From Alphaproteobacteria bacterium UBA1303 (GTDB taxonomy: Bacteria > Pseudomonadota > Alphaproteobacteria > Micropepsales > Micropepsaceae), in the NCBI GenBank assembly GCA_002307315.1, contig DBTZ01000061.1, positions 1 through 14,050 on the forward strand: a DNA stretch of 14,050 bases, given 5' to 3'. Made by a program: the position numbers and the translations under genes. Positions 1 to 6,386 of this stretch are shown here, piece after piece. The notes beneath the pieces are model-generated. The model was not told the DNA's origin. It saw only the letters and a program-made list of their open reading frames with translations, and ran no database searches. Positions within the stretch are counted from its first letter, which is position 1. The number at the start of each line of letters is the position of its first letter.

Positions 1-7
1 TATTGAG

Positions 8-87
8 TCTAGTGTAGTTTCGGTTTCGAAGTTCGTGACCCGTGCCGATATAGAAAATAAAACGAACTTCGAAACCACGACACTAGA
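8..87. repeat. Large imperfect inverted repeat, possible MITE/REP-like palindromic element
   Basis: The left arm (8-36) and right arm (62-87) are reverse complements over 8 outer bp (tctagtgt / acactaga) and 15 inner bp (22-36 with 62-76). They are broken only by an asymmetric internal loop of 6 versus 3 nt. The central loop is 25 nt and AT-rich. The right arm contains the stop codon of the deacylase gene (83-85). Neither strand has a T-run after the stem, so it does not look like an intrinsic terminator. It may be a small mobile palindrome that landed on the gene end and supplied its stop codon; that is inference. No second copy is visible in this window. Confidence 0.6.
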
Positions 88-568
88 TGCAATCTTCTGC
101 CGTCAGATCGGCCGTCCGTGCGTTCAGCACCCCGACCGCATCGCTGGGCGCCAGTTCCGCCATCATGCCGCGCTGGCCGGCGTTGATGAACACGGTGGCG
201 AAGTCGAGGACGGATCGCTCGATGGCGACGGGAACCTTCTTGCGCTGGCCGAACGGACTGATGCCGCCGACGTGATAGCCGGTGATTTTCTCGGCTTCGG
301 CCGGGGCCATCATCTCCGCTGATTTCCCGCCGAAGGCCTGCGCCGCCTTCTTCATCGACAGTTCGCGGTCGACGGGGATTGCCGCGCAGGCCGGCTTGCC
401 GTCCACCTTCAACATCAACGTCTTGAGTACGCGCGCCGGATCGAGCCCTACCGCCTCGGCGGCCTGCAGGCCTTTGTGCGCGGCGTCGTGGTCGTACTCG
501 TAAGGGTGGAGGGTGAAGGCCACTTTGGCGCGGCTTAAGGTCAGGGTTGCTTGGGTAGTTTTCGACAT
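83..568 (-). CDS. ybaK: YbaK/EbsC-family Cys-tRNA(Pro) deacylase
   Basis: The protein has 161 aa, close to the usual ~158 for bacterial YbaK. This cytoplasmic family hydrolyses Cys-tRNA(Pro) made in error by prolyl-tRNA synthetase, acting in trans after the synthetase's own editing. Seen in the sequence: the substrate-pocket lysine in VLKTLML (K49), the CAAIPVDREL core strand, and the family hallmark GYHVGGISPFGQRKK (97-111, with the GG at 101-102). The start ATG at 568 has a GGTGA ribosome binding site 4 nt upstream. The reading frame ends at a TAG that lies inside the inverted repeat at 8-87, so the last two residues may derive from that element. The gene is divergent from the channel gene at 730 and shows no operon partner here. 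Family assignment is firm; substrate specificity follows from the family. Confidence 0.93.
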   Translation of the reverse strand: MSKTTQATLTLSRAKVAFTLHPYEYDHDAAHKGLQAAEAVGLDPARVLKTLMLKVDGKPACAAIPVDRELSMKKAAQAFGGKSAEMMAPAEAEKITGYHVGGISPFGQRKKVPVAIERSVLDFATVFINAGQRGMMAELAPSDAVGVLNARTADLTAEDCI

Positions 569-649
569 GATTTCACCATAATCCGCCCGGCGGCGGCTCG
601 ATCTTCCGTTCCGGGTTCGATGGCAAACAGCCGGGCGCGCGGATCGGCC

Positions 650-678
650 GCGGGAAACCCTCTTTCCCGCCGGGAAAC
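650..678. promoter_or_regulatory. Three interleaved CGGGAAA/TTTCCCG arms upstream of the FNT channel gene
   Basis: CGGGAAA (651-657), TTTCCCG (663-669) and CGGGAAA (671-677) lie in succession. The middle arm can pair with the left one (8-bp stem 650-657/663-670, 5-nt loop) or with the right one, where only one base separates the arms. The right-hand pair is a nearly perfect 15-bp palindrome (663-677). A possible -10 element, TATAAC, lies at 688-693, so the palindrome would sit in the -35 zone. An operator for a dimeric regulator or a switchable leader hairpin would both fit. No FNR-type TTGAT-N4-ATCAA box was seen in 569-729. Confidence 0.35.
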
Positions 679-729
679 AATGCTTTTTATAACGGCTATT
701 CGTCGCCAGCGAAACGGAGACCCACGCGC

Positions 730-1608
730 ATGAGTGCCGATGCGTATATGAAACCGGGCGAAGGCTTCGGTTTGGATGCCTATTCTCCCGCCGAAATTCA
801 GGCCAAGGTCGAAAGCCTCGGCGTCAAGAAGGCGAAGATGCCGTTCCTCGCCTGTTTCGTGCTGTCGGTGGTGGCTGGTGTCGGCATCGCGCTTGGCGGC
901 ATGTTCTGCTGCATCGTGTTGGCCGATGCCTCGCTGTCGTTCGCGGTGCAGAAGATCCTCGGCGGCGTGGCGTTCTGCCTCGGTCTGACGCTGGTCGTGG
1001 TCGGCGGGGCCGAGCTGTTCACCGGCAACTGTCTGATCGTGATGGCCTGGGCCAATCGCCAGCTTTCCTCCCTGGCGGTGCTGCGCAACTGGTCGATCGT
1101 GTGGATCGGCAATCTGGTCGGTTCGCTGGCGTTGGTGTTCATGCTGTTCATGGCCCATTTCGCCGATGCCAACCACGGCGCCGTGGGCGACGCCATCGTC
1201 CATATCGCGGCGGCGAAGATCGCGCCCGATTTCACCACTTTGTTCTTCAAGGGCGTGCTGTGCAATTTGCTGGTCTGCTTGGCGGTATGGCTGACCTATG
1301 CGGGGCGCGGCGTTGCCGACAAGGTGGCGGGGTTGATCCTGCCGGTTTCCGCCTTCGTCGCCGCCGGCTTCGAACACTGCGTCGCCAACATGTTTTTCCT
1401 GCCGATGGCGTGGGTGCTGGTGCAGACCGGCCACGTCCCCGCCGGCATGGACGTTTCGACGATCGATCTGGCCGGCATCGTCCATAACCTGATCCCGGCG
1501 ACGTTGGGCAACATCGTCGGCGGCGCGGGGTTCGTCGGGCTGGTCTATTGGCTGGTCTACCGCAAAAGCCTGGGCGGGCTTGCGCCGCTGCCGCCGTCGG
1601 AGAAATGA
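730..1608 (+). CDS. Formate/nitrite transporter (FNT/FocA family) channel
   Basis: The protein has 292 aa, normal for this pentameric inner-membrane channel family, which moves formate, nitrite or related small anions. Both family signatures are present: VVGGAELFTG (90-99), with the omega-loop Thr98, and KGVLCNLLVCLA (174-185). The central pore histidine is H216 in GFEHCVANMF. Six hydrophobic segments are visible at roughly 38-65, 75-105, 120-142, 168-190, 198-228 and 255-280. The GFEHCVANMF context is nearer FocA/FdhC than typical NirC, but sequence alone does not settle the substrate. The start ATG has GGAGA (716-720) 9 nt upstream. It is a single-gene unit with a likely terminator just after the stop codon; no formate dehydrogenase or nitrite reductase gene is adjacent. 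Confidence 0.93.
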   Translation: MSADAYMKPGEGFGLDAYSPAEIQAKVESLGVKKAKMPFLACFVLSVVAGVGIALGGMFCCIVLADASLSFAVQKILGGVAFCLGLTLVVVGGAELFTGNCLIVMAWANRQLSSLAVLRNWSIVWIGNLVGSLALVFMLFMAHFADANHGAVGDAIVHIAAAKIAPDFTTLFFKGVLCNLLVCLAVWLTYAGRGVADKVAGLILPVSAFVAAGFEHCVANMFFLPMAWVLVQTGHVPAGMDVSTIDLAGIVHNLIPATLGNIVGGAGFVGLVYWLVYRKSLGGLAPLPPSEK

Positions 1609-1635
1609 CCGTCCGCATTTCCGGGCACGGTTTTT
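1609..1635 (+). terminator. Probable intrinsic terminator of the FNT channel gene
   Basis: Immediately after the TGA, CCGT-CCG (1609-1615) can pair with CGG-(GC)-ACGG (1622-1630) around a 6-nt loop, with a 2-nt bulge. Five T residues (1631-1635) follow directly. The stem is short, so strength is uncertain. The reverse strand has no equivalent T-run, so it would serve only the plus-strand gene. Confidence 0.45.
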
Positions 1636-1708
1636 GAGTTCCCTGCACGTGGACCGGCCAGGTCCGTCCCGTCGCTGTCTGCGTCGCTTCCGTCGTAGGA
1701 GGGGCCCG

Positions 1709-3052
1709 TCAAGGCCGGCCGATCTGTCCGTCCTTGTGTCCGATTTCGGCGATGGCTTTTTGCACGCGTGCCGGTATGCGGACGTAAATGTTGAATTTGG
1801 CGGAAACGTCCCACTGGCTGGTGTCCAGACAGTCTTTAAATACCTGAGGCGGCGTATTCCAATCGGGATTGTAATATGACAATCGGCTGATCTGAACGGC
1901 GAAGCAAATCGTCAGGCCGACCAGCATCAGTTCGGCGCACCACGCAAGCAATACAAATACGCTGACCGTTTCGTGCAGGTGGAACAGGCCGCAGCCGGCC
2001 ATACCGAGCGTTGCTGCCAGGATGAAGAAGGGCAGGGGCAGGGAATAGAAAAAAATCTTTTTGGCATGGCGGAACCCGGTCAGATCGGCCGCTGCATGGG
2101 TATAGGCGATGCACTGCATGATGTTGCGCAGGTGTTCCTCGATGCCGGCGATCCTTTCCGGCAGCCACATCAGCATCTGCGTCCAGAGAAAAACCTGGCC
2201 GGTCTTGTAACTGCCGTCGTCGCTGGTTTCCTCCTCGGTCTTCACCTTCTCGCCGCTCGCCCGCAGATCGTCTATCCGGCGAACGTATTCCTCGAATCGC
2301 TGCCGCAGAGAACTCATCCGGTTGCCGATGCAGTTGGACAGCTTGTTGGCGGTATTCTGAAGCGCCAGTATGTAATACTTGTCGAAGAGAAGTTTGTTTT
2401 GCGTCTCGAAGTTGTCCTTGACGGAGCCGTAGCAGAGCAGCGACCCCACGGCGATCGCGGTAGCAAGCACGGAGGTGATGATGGACATTTCGAAACGGCC
2501 CTCAATACGGGCGATGGTGGCAATGCAGAATATGACGAACGACAGGGCTGTGGCACACTCGAAGCCGATAATGAACCGACTCTGCCATTTCCGCTTCAAC
2601 TCGATGTAAACTGTCAAATTGTGCTTGAATATTTCGGCGCTTTTTTCAATTAGCCGCCGGATGTCGGCGTCGGTATTGTCGAATTTCTCGTTTGCCACGT
2701 CGATCAGGCGGGCCTCCAGCGGCGGCGGAAAGAGCCCAAGAGTAAGCGTGCATTTTCTGAACCAATGCGGCAGGGGCAAAAATGTATCCTGCTCGGGCGT
2801 ATCCTTGGGGAAAATTTCGATCGGCGTCGTGAAGCACCGGCGCACCTCCGCTTGGCGGACTTCGCGCGGAATATTTTCAATGTCCGATTGGCTGATTTTT
2901 GCCTTGAACAGAATTTCGTCAATCTGCCAGATGTCGTAACCGACATTCTCTATCCGTACGTAATCGTTCGAAGCCTCCTGTATCGGCATGTGGGTATGTT
3001 TGCGGCCATTCTTCGGACCGGTTTCTTTCCCAGCCGCGGTGTCGTTGTCCAT
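1709..3052 (-). CDS. Uncharacterised four-TM membrane protein with large cytosolic domains (second gene of cassette)
   Basis: I do not recognise a family. The 447-aa product has a soluble N-terminal region (1-155). TM1 (159-181) and TM2 (189-210) are joined by a short loop. A polar, helical, charge-rich region (211-331) includes a likely coiled stretch at 245-272. TM3 (332-357), TM4 (362-388) and a 58-residue C-terminal tail complete it. It thus reads as two TM hairpins separated by ~120 soluble residues. No nucleotide-binding loop, nuclease or protease motif was seen. The start at 3052 is supported by AAGGA 7 nt upstream; the internal Met22 has no such site. It lies 60 nt downstream of the 264-aa gene on the same strand, probably in one transcript. 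Sampled GC (2341-2520) is 54%, well below neighbouring genes, suggesting acquisition. It converges with the FNT channel gene. Confidence 0.8.
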   Translation of the reverse strand: MDNDTAAGKETGPKNGRKHTHMPIQEASNDYVRIENVGYDIWQIDEILFKAKISQSDIENIPREVRQAEVRRCFTTPIEIFPKDTPEQDTFLPLPHWFRKCTLTLGLFPPPLEARLIDVANEKFDNTDADIRRLIEKSAEIFKHNLTVYIELKRKWQSRFIIGFECATALSFVIFCIATIARIEGRFEMSIITSVLATAIAVGSLLCYGSVKDNFETQNKLLFDKYYILALQNTANKLSNCIGNRMSSLRQRFEEYVRRIDDLRASGEKVKTEEETSDDGSYKTGQVFLWTQMLMWLPERIAGIEEHLRNIMQCIAYTHAAADLTGFRHAKKIFFYSLPLPFFILAATLGMAGCGLFHLHETVSVFVLLAWCAELMLVGLTICFAVQISRLSYYNPDWNTPPQVFKDCLDTSQWDVSAKFNIYVRIPARVQKAIAEIGHKDGQIGRP

Positions 3053-3112
3053 AGAGTTTTCCTTCAGCAGTCGGAAGCACGCACATAGGGCGAAGTGTTC
3101 CTCGTGACGTGA

Positions 3113-3907
3113 TCAGCGTTTGCCGAGCGAAATGCCGATGGCCCAGACCAGCAGTGCGGCTAATGCGGCAGCGATGTGCGTACGCGTCAAATATAAATCG
3201 GTTAGGCCGATCGGGGCGAACGAATAGCTGTGGTTGGGATCTGGCAGTACGTGCGGACCGAAATGCACGACGGCGACGGCTGCCGCTGTTGCCGCCACGG
3301 CGGCCAGGACCGTGCGGATCAAGGCGTGGCCGTGCCTCGGCGCTGGCGATCCTTCATTTCGTGCCGGCTCCACGTTAATTGTCGCGAAGCGGAGAATCAG
3401 CCAGCACATAACCAGCATCAGGAACAGATCGAATGTGCAAACTGTAATTTCGACGCCGGAGAGTTTGTGGGCGGGTTCGTTGCATTTCCACCAATATATG
3501 CCGATCAAGCCGAGGCCGGAAAAGAAGTAGAGCAGCAGATTGGCGACCAATTGCAATTTTTTGCGCGTGCGATGCCACAGCGTATCGCGAAAATAGCTCT
3601 CCCATCCGAATATATTGTTGCCGGGTTCGTCCGCACTGTGGGTGATATTCTTGCTGAGATGCTCTTTGATGTACAAGCCGATGTCCTGGATGCGGCGGTC
3701 GCAGGTGATATGCGAAATGCCGGCCACGAAAATAGCCACCGGTAGCAACAGCAGGATGAGCAATGCATCTCGGTTCGAATAGGCGGCGGCGATACCGCCG
3801 CCTATGATGACGAGTGTCAGGTAGAACAGATTGTCGCGATAGGATAGACGGTCGATTTGTTCATCCTTCAACTTTTCGAATTCTTTCAAGTGAACGTCGT
3901 TCAGCAT
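3113..3907 (-). CDS. Uncharacterised multi-pass membrane protein (first gene of cassette)
   Basis: The product has 264 aa. A charged amphipathic N-terminus (EFEKLKDEQIDRLSYRDNL, 9-27) leads into a tight TM pair (26-43, 47-67). A cytosolic segment follows with R/K-rich ends and NNIFGWESYFRD (97-108). Further hydrophobic segments lie at about 118-140, 154-176, 197-215 and 243-261. From memory, the E-x3-LK-x-EQ-x2-R-x3-RDNL motif followed by a TM pair, and the later FGWE motif, recur in uncharacterised bacterial membrane proteins; I cannot name the family. The start at 3907 is chosen because GGAGGG (3912-3917) precedes the ATG by 4 nt. The frame stays open up to a TTG at 3982, but that has no ribosome binding site. 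Sampled GC at 3601-3660 is 50%. It leads the two-gene cassette. Confidence 0.8.
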   Translation of the reverse strand: MLNDVHLKEFEKLKDEQIDRLSYRDNLFYLTLVIIGGGIAAAYSNRDALLILLLLPVAIFVAGISHITCDRRIQDIGLYIKEHLSKNITHSADEPGNNIFGWESYFRDTLWHRTRKKLQLVANLLLYFFSGLGLIGIYWWKCNEPAHKLSGVEITVCTFDLFLMLVMCWLILRFATINVEPARNEGSPAPRHGHALIRTVLAAVAATAAAVAVVHFGPHVLPDPNHSYSFAPIGLTDLYLTRTHIAAALAALLVWAIGISLGKR

Positions 3908-4083
3908 GCTGCCCTCCCCCCGAGCGATGTTGTTATGACTACATGCGTCCCCAGTCTGTTCGCCATATGATAGAACTGTCAATCATCTTTACCTTTTGGT
4001 GAGAAATTAGCCCGCGTTAAGCATGAAAATTGCGGTTTCAGCGGGCGCCGATAGCGGCCACAACCGGCCGCAACCGGGGGGCG
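3908..4083. other. Intergenic region between the membrane cassette and the GNAT relic
   Basis: This region should hold the promoter of the minus-strand cassette. An imperfect 20-bp palindrome (3967-3986) has ATGAT/ATCAT outer arms and 7 of 10 positions symmetric, and might be an operator. A TTGACA hexamer on the minus strand (3982-3977) matches a -35 consensus, but no convincing -10 lies 16-18 nt downstream. The right part (4058-4078) holds two short CAACCGG copies. No gene is supported. The left break-point of the GNAT relic falls here. Confidence 0.3.
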
Positions 4084-4239
4084 GAGCGCGAGATTCGGTT
4101 GTCGGTTCCACGCGACAACTTGGCGGGGCAGCAATTCTATGCAGCTTGCGGGGGCGATCTTGTCGGCGAGCGGAAGGTCAAGATGGGCGGTTGCGATTTC
4201 GTCGATCCGACGATGGCAGAATCGACCGAAACGGCGTAG
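4084..4239 (+). pseudogene. C-terminal relic of a GNAT-family N-acetyltransferase
   Basis: In the frame ending at TAG 4237-4239, the translation contains EIRLSVPRDNLAGQQFYA followed by ACGGDLVGERKVKMGGCDFV. This is the C-terminal half of a GNAT fold: a strand, then N-x2-A-x2-FY as in the acetyl-CoA-contacting helix, then G-G-x-LVGER and the final strand. The usual N-terminal two thirds, including the acetyl-CoA P-loop (Q/R-x2-G-x-G/A), are missing; an in-frame TGA at 4024 closes the frame upstream. The end also diverges from the V-A-Y-G-W type finish of similar proteins. No matching N-terminal half was found left of the membrane cassette (1609-1708). The relic probably has no function as an enzyme. 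The assignment rests on motif recognition, not a search. Confidence 0.6.
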
Positions 4240-4258
4240 CGTTGCGGATGTTTTTTTT
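4226..4258 (+). terminator. Terminator-like hairpin plus T8 after the GNAT relic
   Basis: CCG-A-AACG (4226-4233) pairs with CGTT-G-CGG (4240-4247) around the 6-nt loop GCGTAG, with one A/G mismatch. After 3 nt comes a run of eight T (4251-4258). The loop contains the TAG that ends the relic frame. This matches an intrinsic terminator left over from the ancestral acetyltransferase gene. It ends only 10 nt before the start of the LamG gene, so it could also act as an attenuator for that gene. Confidence 0.5.
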
Positions 4259-4268
4259 GGAACGCATC

Positions 4269-4958
4269 ATGAAGGGACTCCTGATGAGCATTTTGACGGG
4301 CACTCTGTTGGCGATGGCCGCCTTCCCGGCGCGCGCCGCGGACCAAAGCGTGTGGCGGTTCGACAATCTTTCCGCCATCGGCGGTGCCGCGGTTCACGTC
4401 GAAGGCGAGCCGAAGCTGATCGACACCCCCGCCGGCAAGGCGCTGTGGTTCGATGGCGTCGACGATGTGGTTTACGTCGACAAGCATCCGCTGGCCGGCG
4501 CCGCCCGGTTCACCTGGGAAGCGACCTTCCGTCCCGACGGCGGCGCCTTCGAGCAGCGCTGGATGCATCTGTCCGAGATCGATCCCGCCACCGGCAAGGA
4601 TTCCGATGCTCGCTTCCTGTTCGAGATTCGGGTGGTCGAGGATCAATGGTATCTCGACGCTTTCGTCACCGGCCCCGGCTACAAATGCACCCTGGCGGTG
4701 CCGGAAAAGACCTTTCCGGTCGGCAAATGGTATCATGTGGCGCAAACCTTCGACGGCAAGACCTATAAGGCTTATGTCGACGGCGTGCTGCAGGCCGAAG
4801 GCGAGATCGACTTTAAGGCGCAAGGCGAGGGCCATACCTCGGCCGGCGCGCGCATCAACCAGGTAAGCTGGTTCCACGGCGCGATCTTCGACTCCCGCTT
4901 CACCGCCAAGGCGCTGTCGCCGTCCGAGTTCGAAAAAATCCCCGCCGGGCTGAAATAG
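4269..4958 (+). CDS. Secreted LamG-like (concanavalin A-type jelly-roll) domain protein
   Basis: The product has 229 aa. Residues 1-23 form a Sec signal peptide: Lys2, a hydrophobic core, and cleavage probably after A-R-A (PARA|ADQS). The mature protein is one LamG/ConA-like domain. GKALWFDGVDDVVYVD (58-73), FTWEATFRP and the W-Y-x-V-A-x-TFDGKTYKAYVDG stretch are the typical beta-strands of laminin-G-3 domains, which often bind carbohydrate or protein in the periplasm or outside the cell. No enzymatic domain is fused. The start is chosen at 4269 because it begins the signal peptide and has GGA 7 nt upstream; an in-frame ATG at 4248 sits before a T8 run. The stop codon touches the stop codon of glgA on the other strand. 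The ligand is unknown; a link to glycogen is not implied by position alone. Confidence 0.8.
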   Translation: MKGLLMSILTGTLLAMAAFPARAADQSVWRFDNLSAIGGAAVHVEGEPKLIDTPAGKALWFDGVDDVVYVDKHPLAGAARFTWEATFRPDGGAFEQRWMHLSEIDPATGKDSDARFLFEIRVVEDQWYLDAFVTGPGYKCTLAVPEKTFPVGKWYHVAQTFDGKTYKAYVDGVLQAEGEIDFKAQGEGHTSAGARINQVSWFHGAIFDSRFTAKALSPSEFEKIPAGLK

Positions 4959-4965
4959 TCAGCCC
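4947..4965. terminator. Hairpin spanning both convergent stop codons (LamG gene / glgA)
   Basis: GGGCTGA (4947-4953) and TCAGCCC (4959-4965) are perfect complements around AATAG. The loop carries the plus-strand TAG; the right arm starts with the minus-strand stop. The hairpin can form in both transcripts. On the plus strand only two T follow it. On the minus strand a T6 tract (4938-4933) follows after 8 nt, so it is not a canonical intrinsic terminator in either direction. A compact bidirectional end signal is plausible. Confidence 0.45.
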
Positions 4966-6386
4966 TTGATCAGCCGCGCATACAGCCCGGCGTAAGCCTT
5001 GGCGCTGGCCGACCAGGAAACGTCGGCCGTCATGCCCTGCACCTGCAGGGCGCGCCAGGCGGGCGCGTCGGCGAAGATTTCGACGGCGCGGCGGATGGCG
5101 CGGGCAAGGCTTTCCGTGGCGACGCCGTCGAACAGGATGCCGGTGGCGACGCCGGCGGAAAGCGCCGCCGCGTTGGCGTCGATGATGGTGTCGGCCAGGC
5201 CGCCGGTGCGCGCCGCGATCGGCACGCAGCCGTAGCGCAGGCCGCAGAGCTGGGTCAGGCCGCAAGGTTCGAAACGCGAGGGGATCAGAATGGCGTCGGC
5301 CCCGCCCTGCATCCGGTGCGAAAGCTTTTCGTCGTAACCGATTTTGACCCCGATGCGGCCGGGATGGCGCAGGGCGGCGGTACGGAAGGCGGCCTCCAGC
5401 GCCGGATCGCCCGAACCCAAAAGCGCCAACCGGCCGCCCGTTTCCACCAGGGCGTCGGCGACATCGGCCAGCACGTCCATGCCCTTTTGCAGGGTGAGGC
5501 GGCTGACGACGCAGAAAATCGGGCCATCGCCGGTCAGGCCGAAGGCGGTTTCGACGGCGCTGCGGTTTTCGGCGCGCAACTCCAGCGTCTCGACATCGAA
5601 GATCGAGGCCAGCGCCGGATCGGCGGCGGGGTTCCAGATCGCCGTATCGATGCCGTTGACAATGCCGAATACCGATTTGCGCCGTGCCGCGATCAGCCCT
5701 TCGAAGCCCATGCCGAATTCGGGCTTGAGGATTTCCTCGGCATAGGTCGGGCTGACGGTGGTGACGGCGTCGGCCGCCCACAGGCCGCCCTTGAGAAAGC
5801 CGACGCCGCCGTAGAACTCGACGCCGTCGATGGCGTAGGCGGCTGGCGGCAGTTTGAGGGCGGGGAAGATGCTCGCCTCGAAGCGGCCGGGAAACGCCAT
5901 GTTGTGAATGGTGACGAGCGCCTTCGGTTTGGCGCCGTCGGAAAAGCGCAAGTAGACGGGTGCCATCGCGCCTTGCCAATCGTGGGCGTGGACGATGTCG
6001 AAGCCTTGCGTCCGCGCCAAATCGGCGGCGGCGATGCCGAGCGCGGCGTATCTGCGCCAGTTGTCGGGCCAGTCGCGGCCCGCAGGATCGGCGTAGGGGC
6101 CGCCGTCGCGGGCGTAGAGCGCAGGCGCATCGAGTGCGATCACGTCGATCCCGCGGGCGTTGCCGCGGATCGCCCGCATCGGGGCGCCGATAACGTCCGT
6201 ATACGTACGAACAACCTCGCCCCGCGAAAGTTCGCGCATCACCGCCGGATAGCCGGGGATCAGCGTCACCGTCTCGACGCCGTGCGGCTTCAGCGCGGCG
6301 GGCAGCGCCCCGGCCACATCCGCCAGCCCGCCGGTCTTGACCAGCGGAAAGACCTCCGATGCGACCGACAGCGCTTTCACCGTCAT
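4959..6386 (-). CDS. glgA: Glycogen synthase (ADP-glucose:alpha-1,4-glucan glucosyltransferase, GT5)
   Basis: This cytoplasmic enzyme adds glucose from ADP-glucose to the non-reducing ends of glycogen. The 475 aa match the family length (~477 in E. coli). Seen in the sequence: the N-terminal ADP-binding K-T-G-G-L (17-21), the HAHDWQ and HNMAFPG motifs of the first Rossmann domain, the catalytic-site RFEPCGLTQLCGLRYG with its Glu near residue 372, and the second ARTGGLADTI glycine motif. The start ATG at 6386 overlaps the glgC stop codon as ATGA, indicating translational coupling. An open frame continues about 77 codons further upstream, but it lies inside glgC and has no family similarity. 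It follows glgC in one operon and its stop codon abuts that of the LamG gene. Confidence 0.96.
   Translation of the reverse strand: MTVKALSVASEVFPLVKTGGLADVAGALPAALKPHGVETVTLIPGYPAVMRELSRGEVVRTYTDVIGAPMRAIRGNARGIDVIALDAPALYARDGGPYADPAGRDWPDNWRRYAALGIAAADLARTQGFDIVHAHDWQGAMAPVYLRFSDGAKPKALVTIHNMAFPGRFEASIFPALKLPPAAYAIDGVEFYGGVGFLKGGLWAADAVTTVSPTYAEEILKPEFGMGFEGLIAARRKSVFGIVNGIDTAIWNPAADPALASIFDVETLELRAENRSAVETAFGLTGDGPIFCVVSRLTLQKGMDVLADVADALVETGGRLALLGSGDPALEAAFRTAALRHPGRIGVKIGYDEKLSHRMQGGADAILIPSRFEPCGLTQLCGLRYGCVPIAARTGGLADTIIDANAAALSAGVATGILFDGVATESLARAIRRAVEIFADAPAWRALQVQGMTADVSWSASAKAYAGLYARLIKG

Noticed and set aside
8..87. The left palindrome as a Rho-independent terminator of ybaK
   Set aside because: The loop is 25 nt and no U-tract follows the stem on the minus strand.
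541..1485. Long minus-strand open frame (314 codons) opposite the FNT channel gene
   Set aside because: The translation is rich in Arg, His, Gln and Asp with no motif and no hydrophobic pattern; it is an antisense shadow of a high-GC gene.
3905..3982. TTG start at 3982 giving a 289-aa form of the first cassette protein
   Set aside because: It has no ribosome binding site and the TTG is part of a TTGACA hexamer; ATG 3907 has GGAGGG 4 nt upstream.
3977..3982. Minus-strand TTGACA as -35 of the cassette promoter
   Set aside because: The hexamer is perfect, but the sequence 17 nt downstream (ACAGAC) is not a usable -10.
4023..4268. Start at 4023 giving a 311-aa LamG protein
   Set aside because: The extra residues read out of frame through the GNAT relic and would bury the signal peptide inside the protein.
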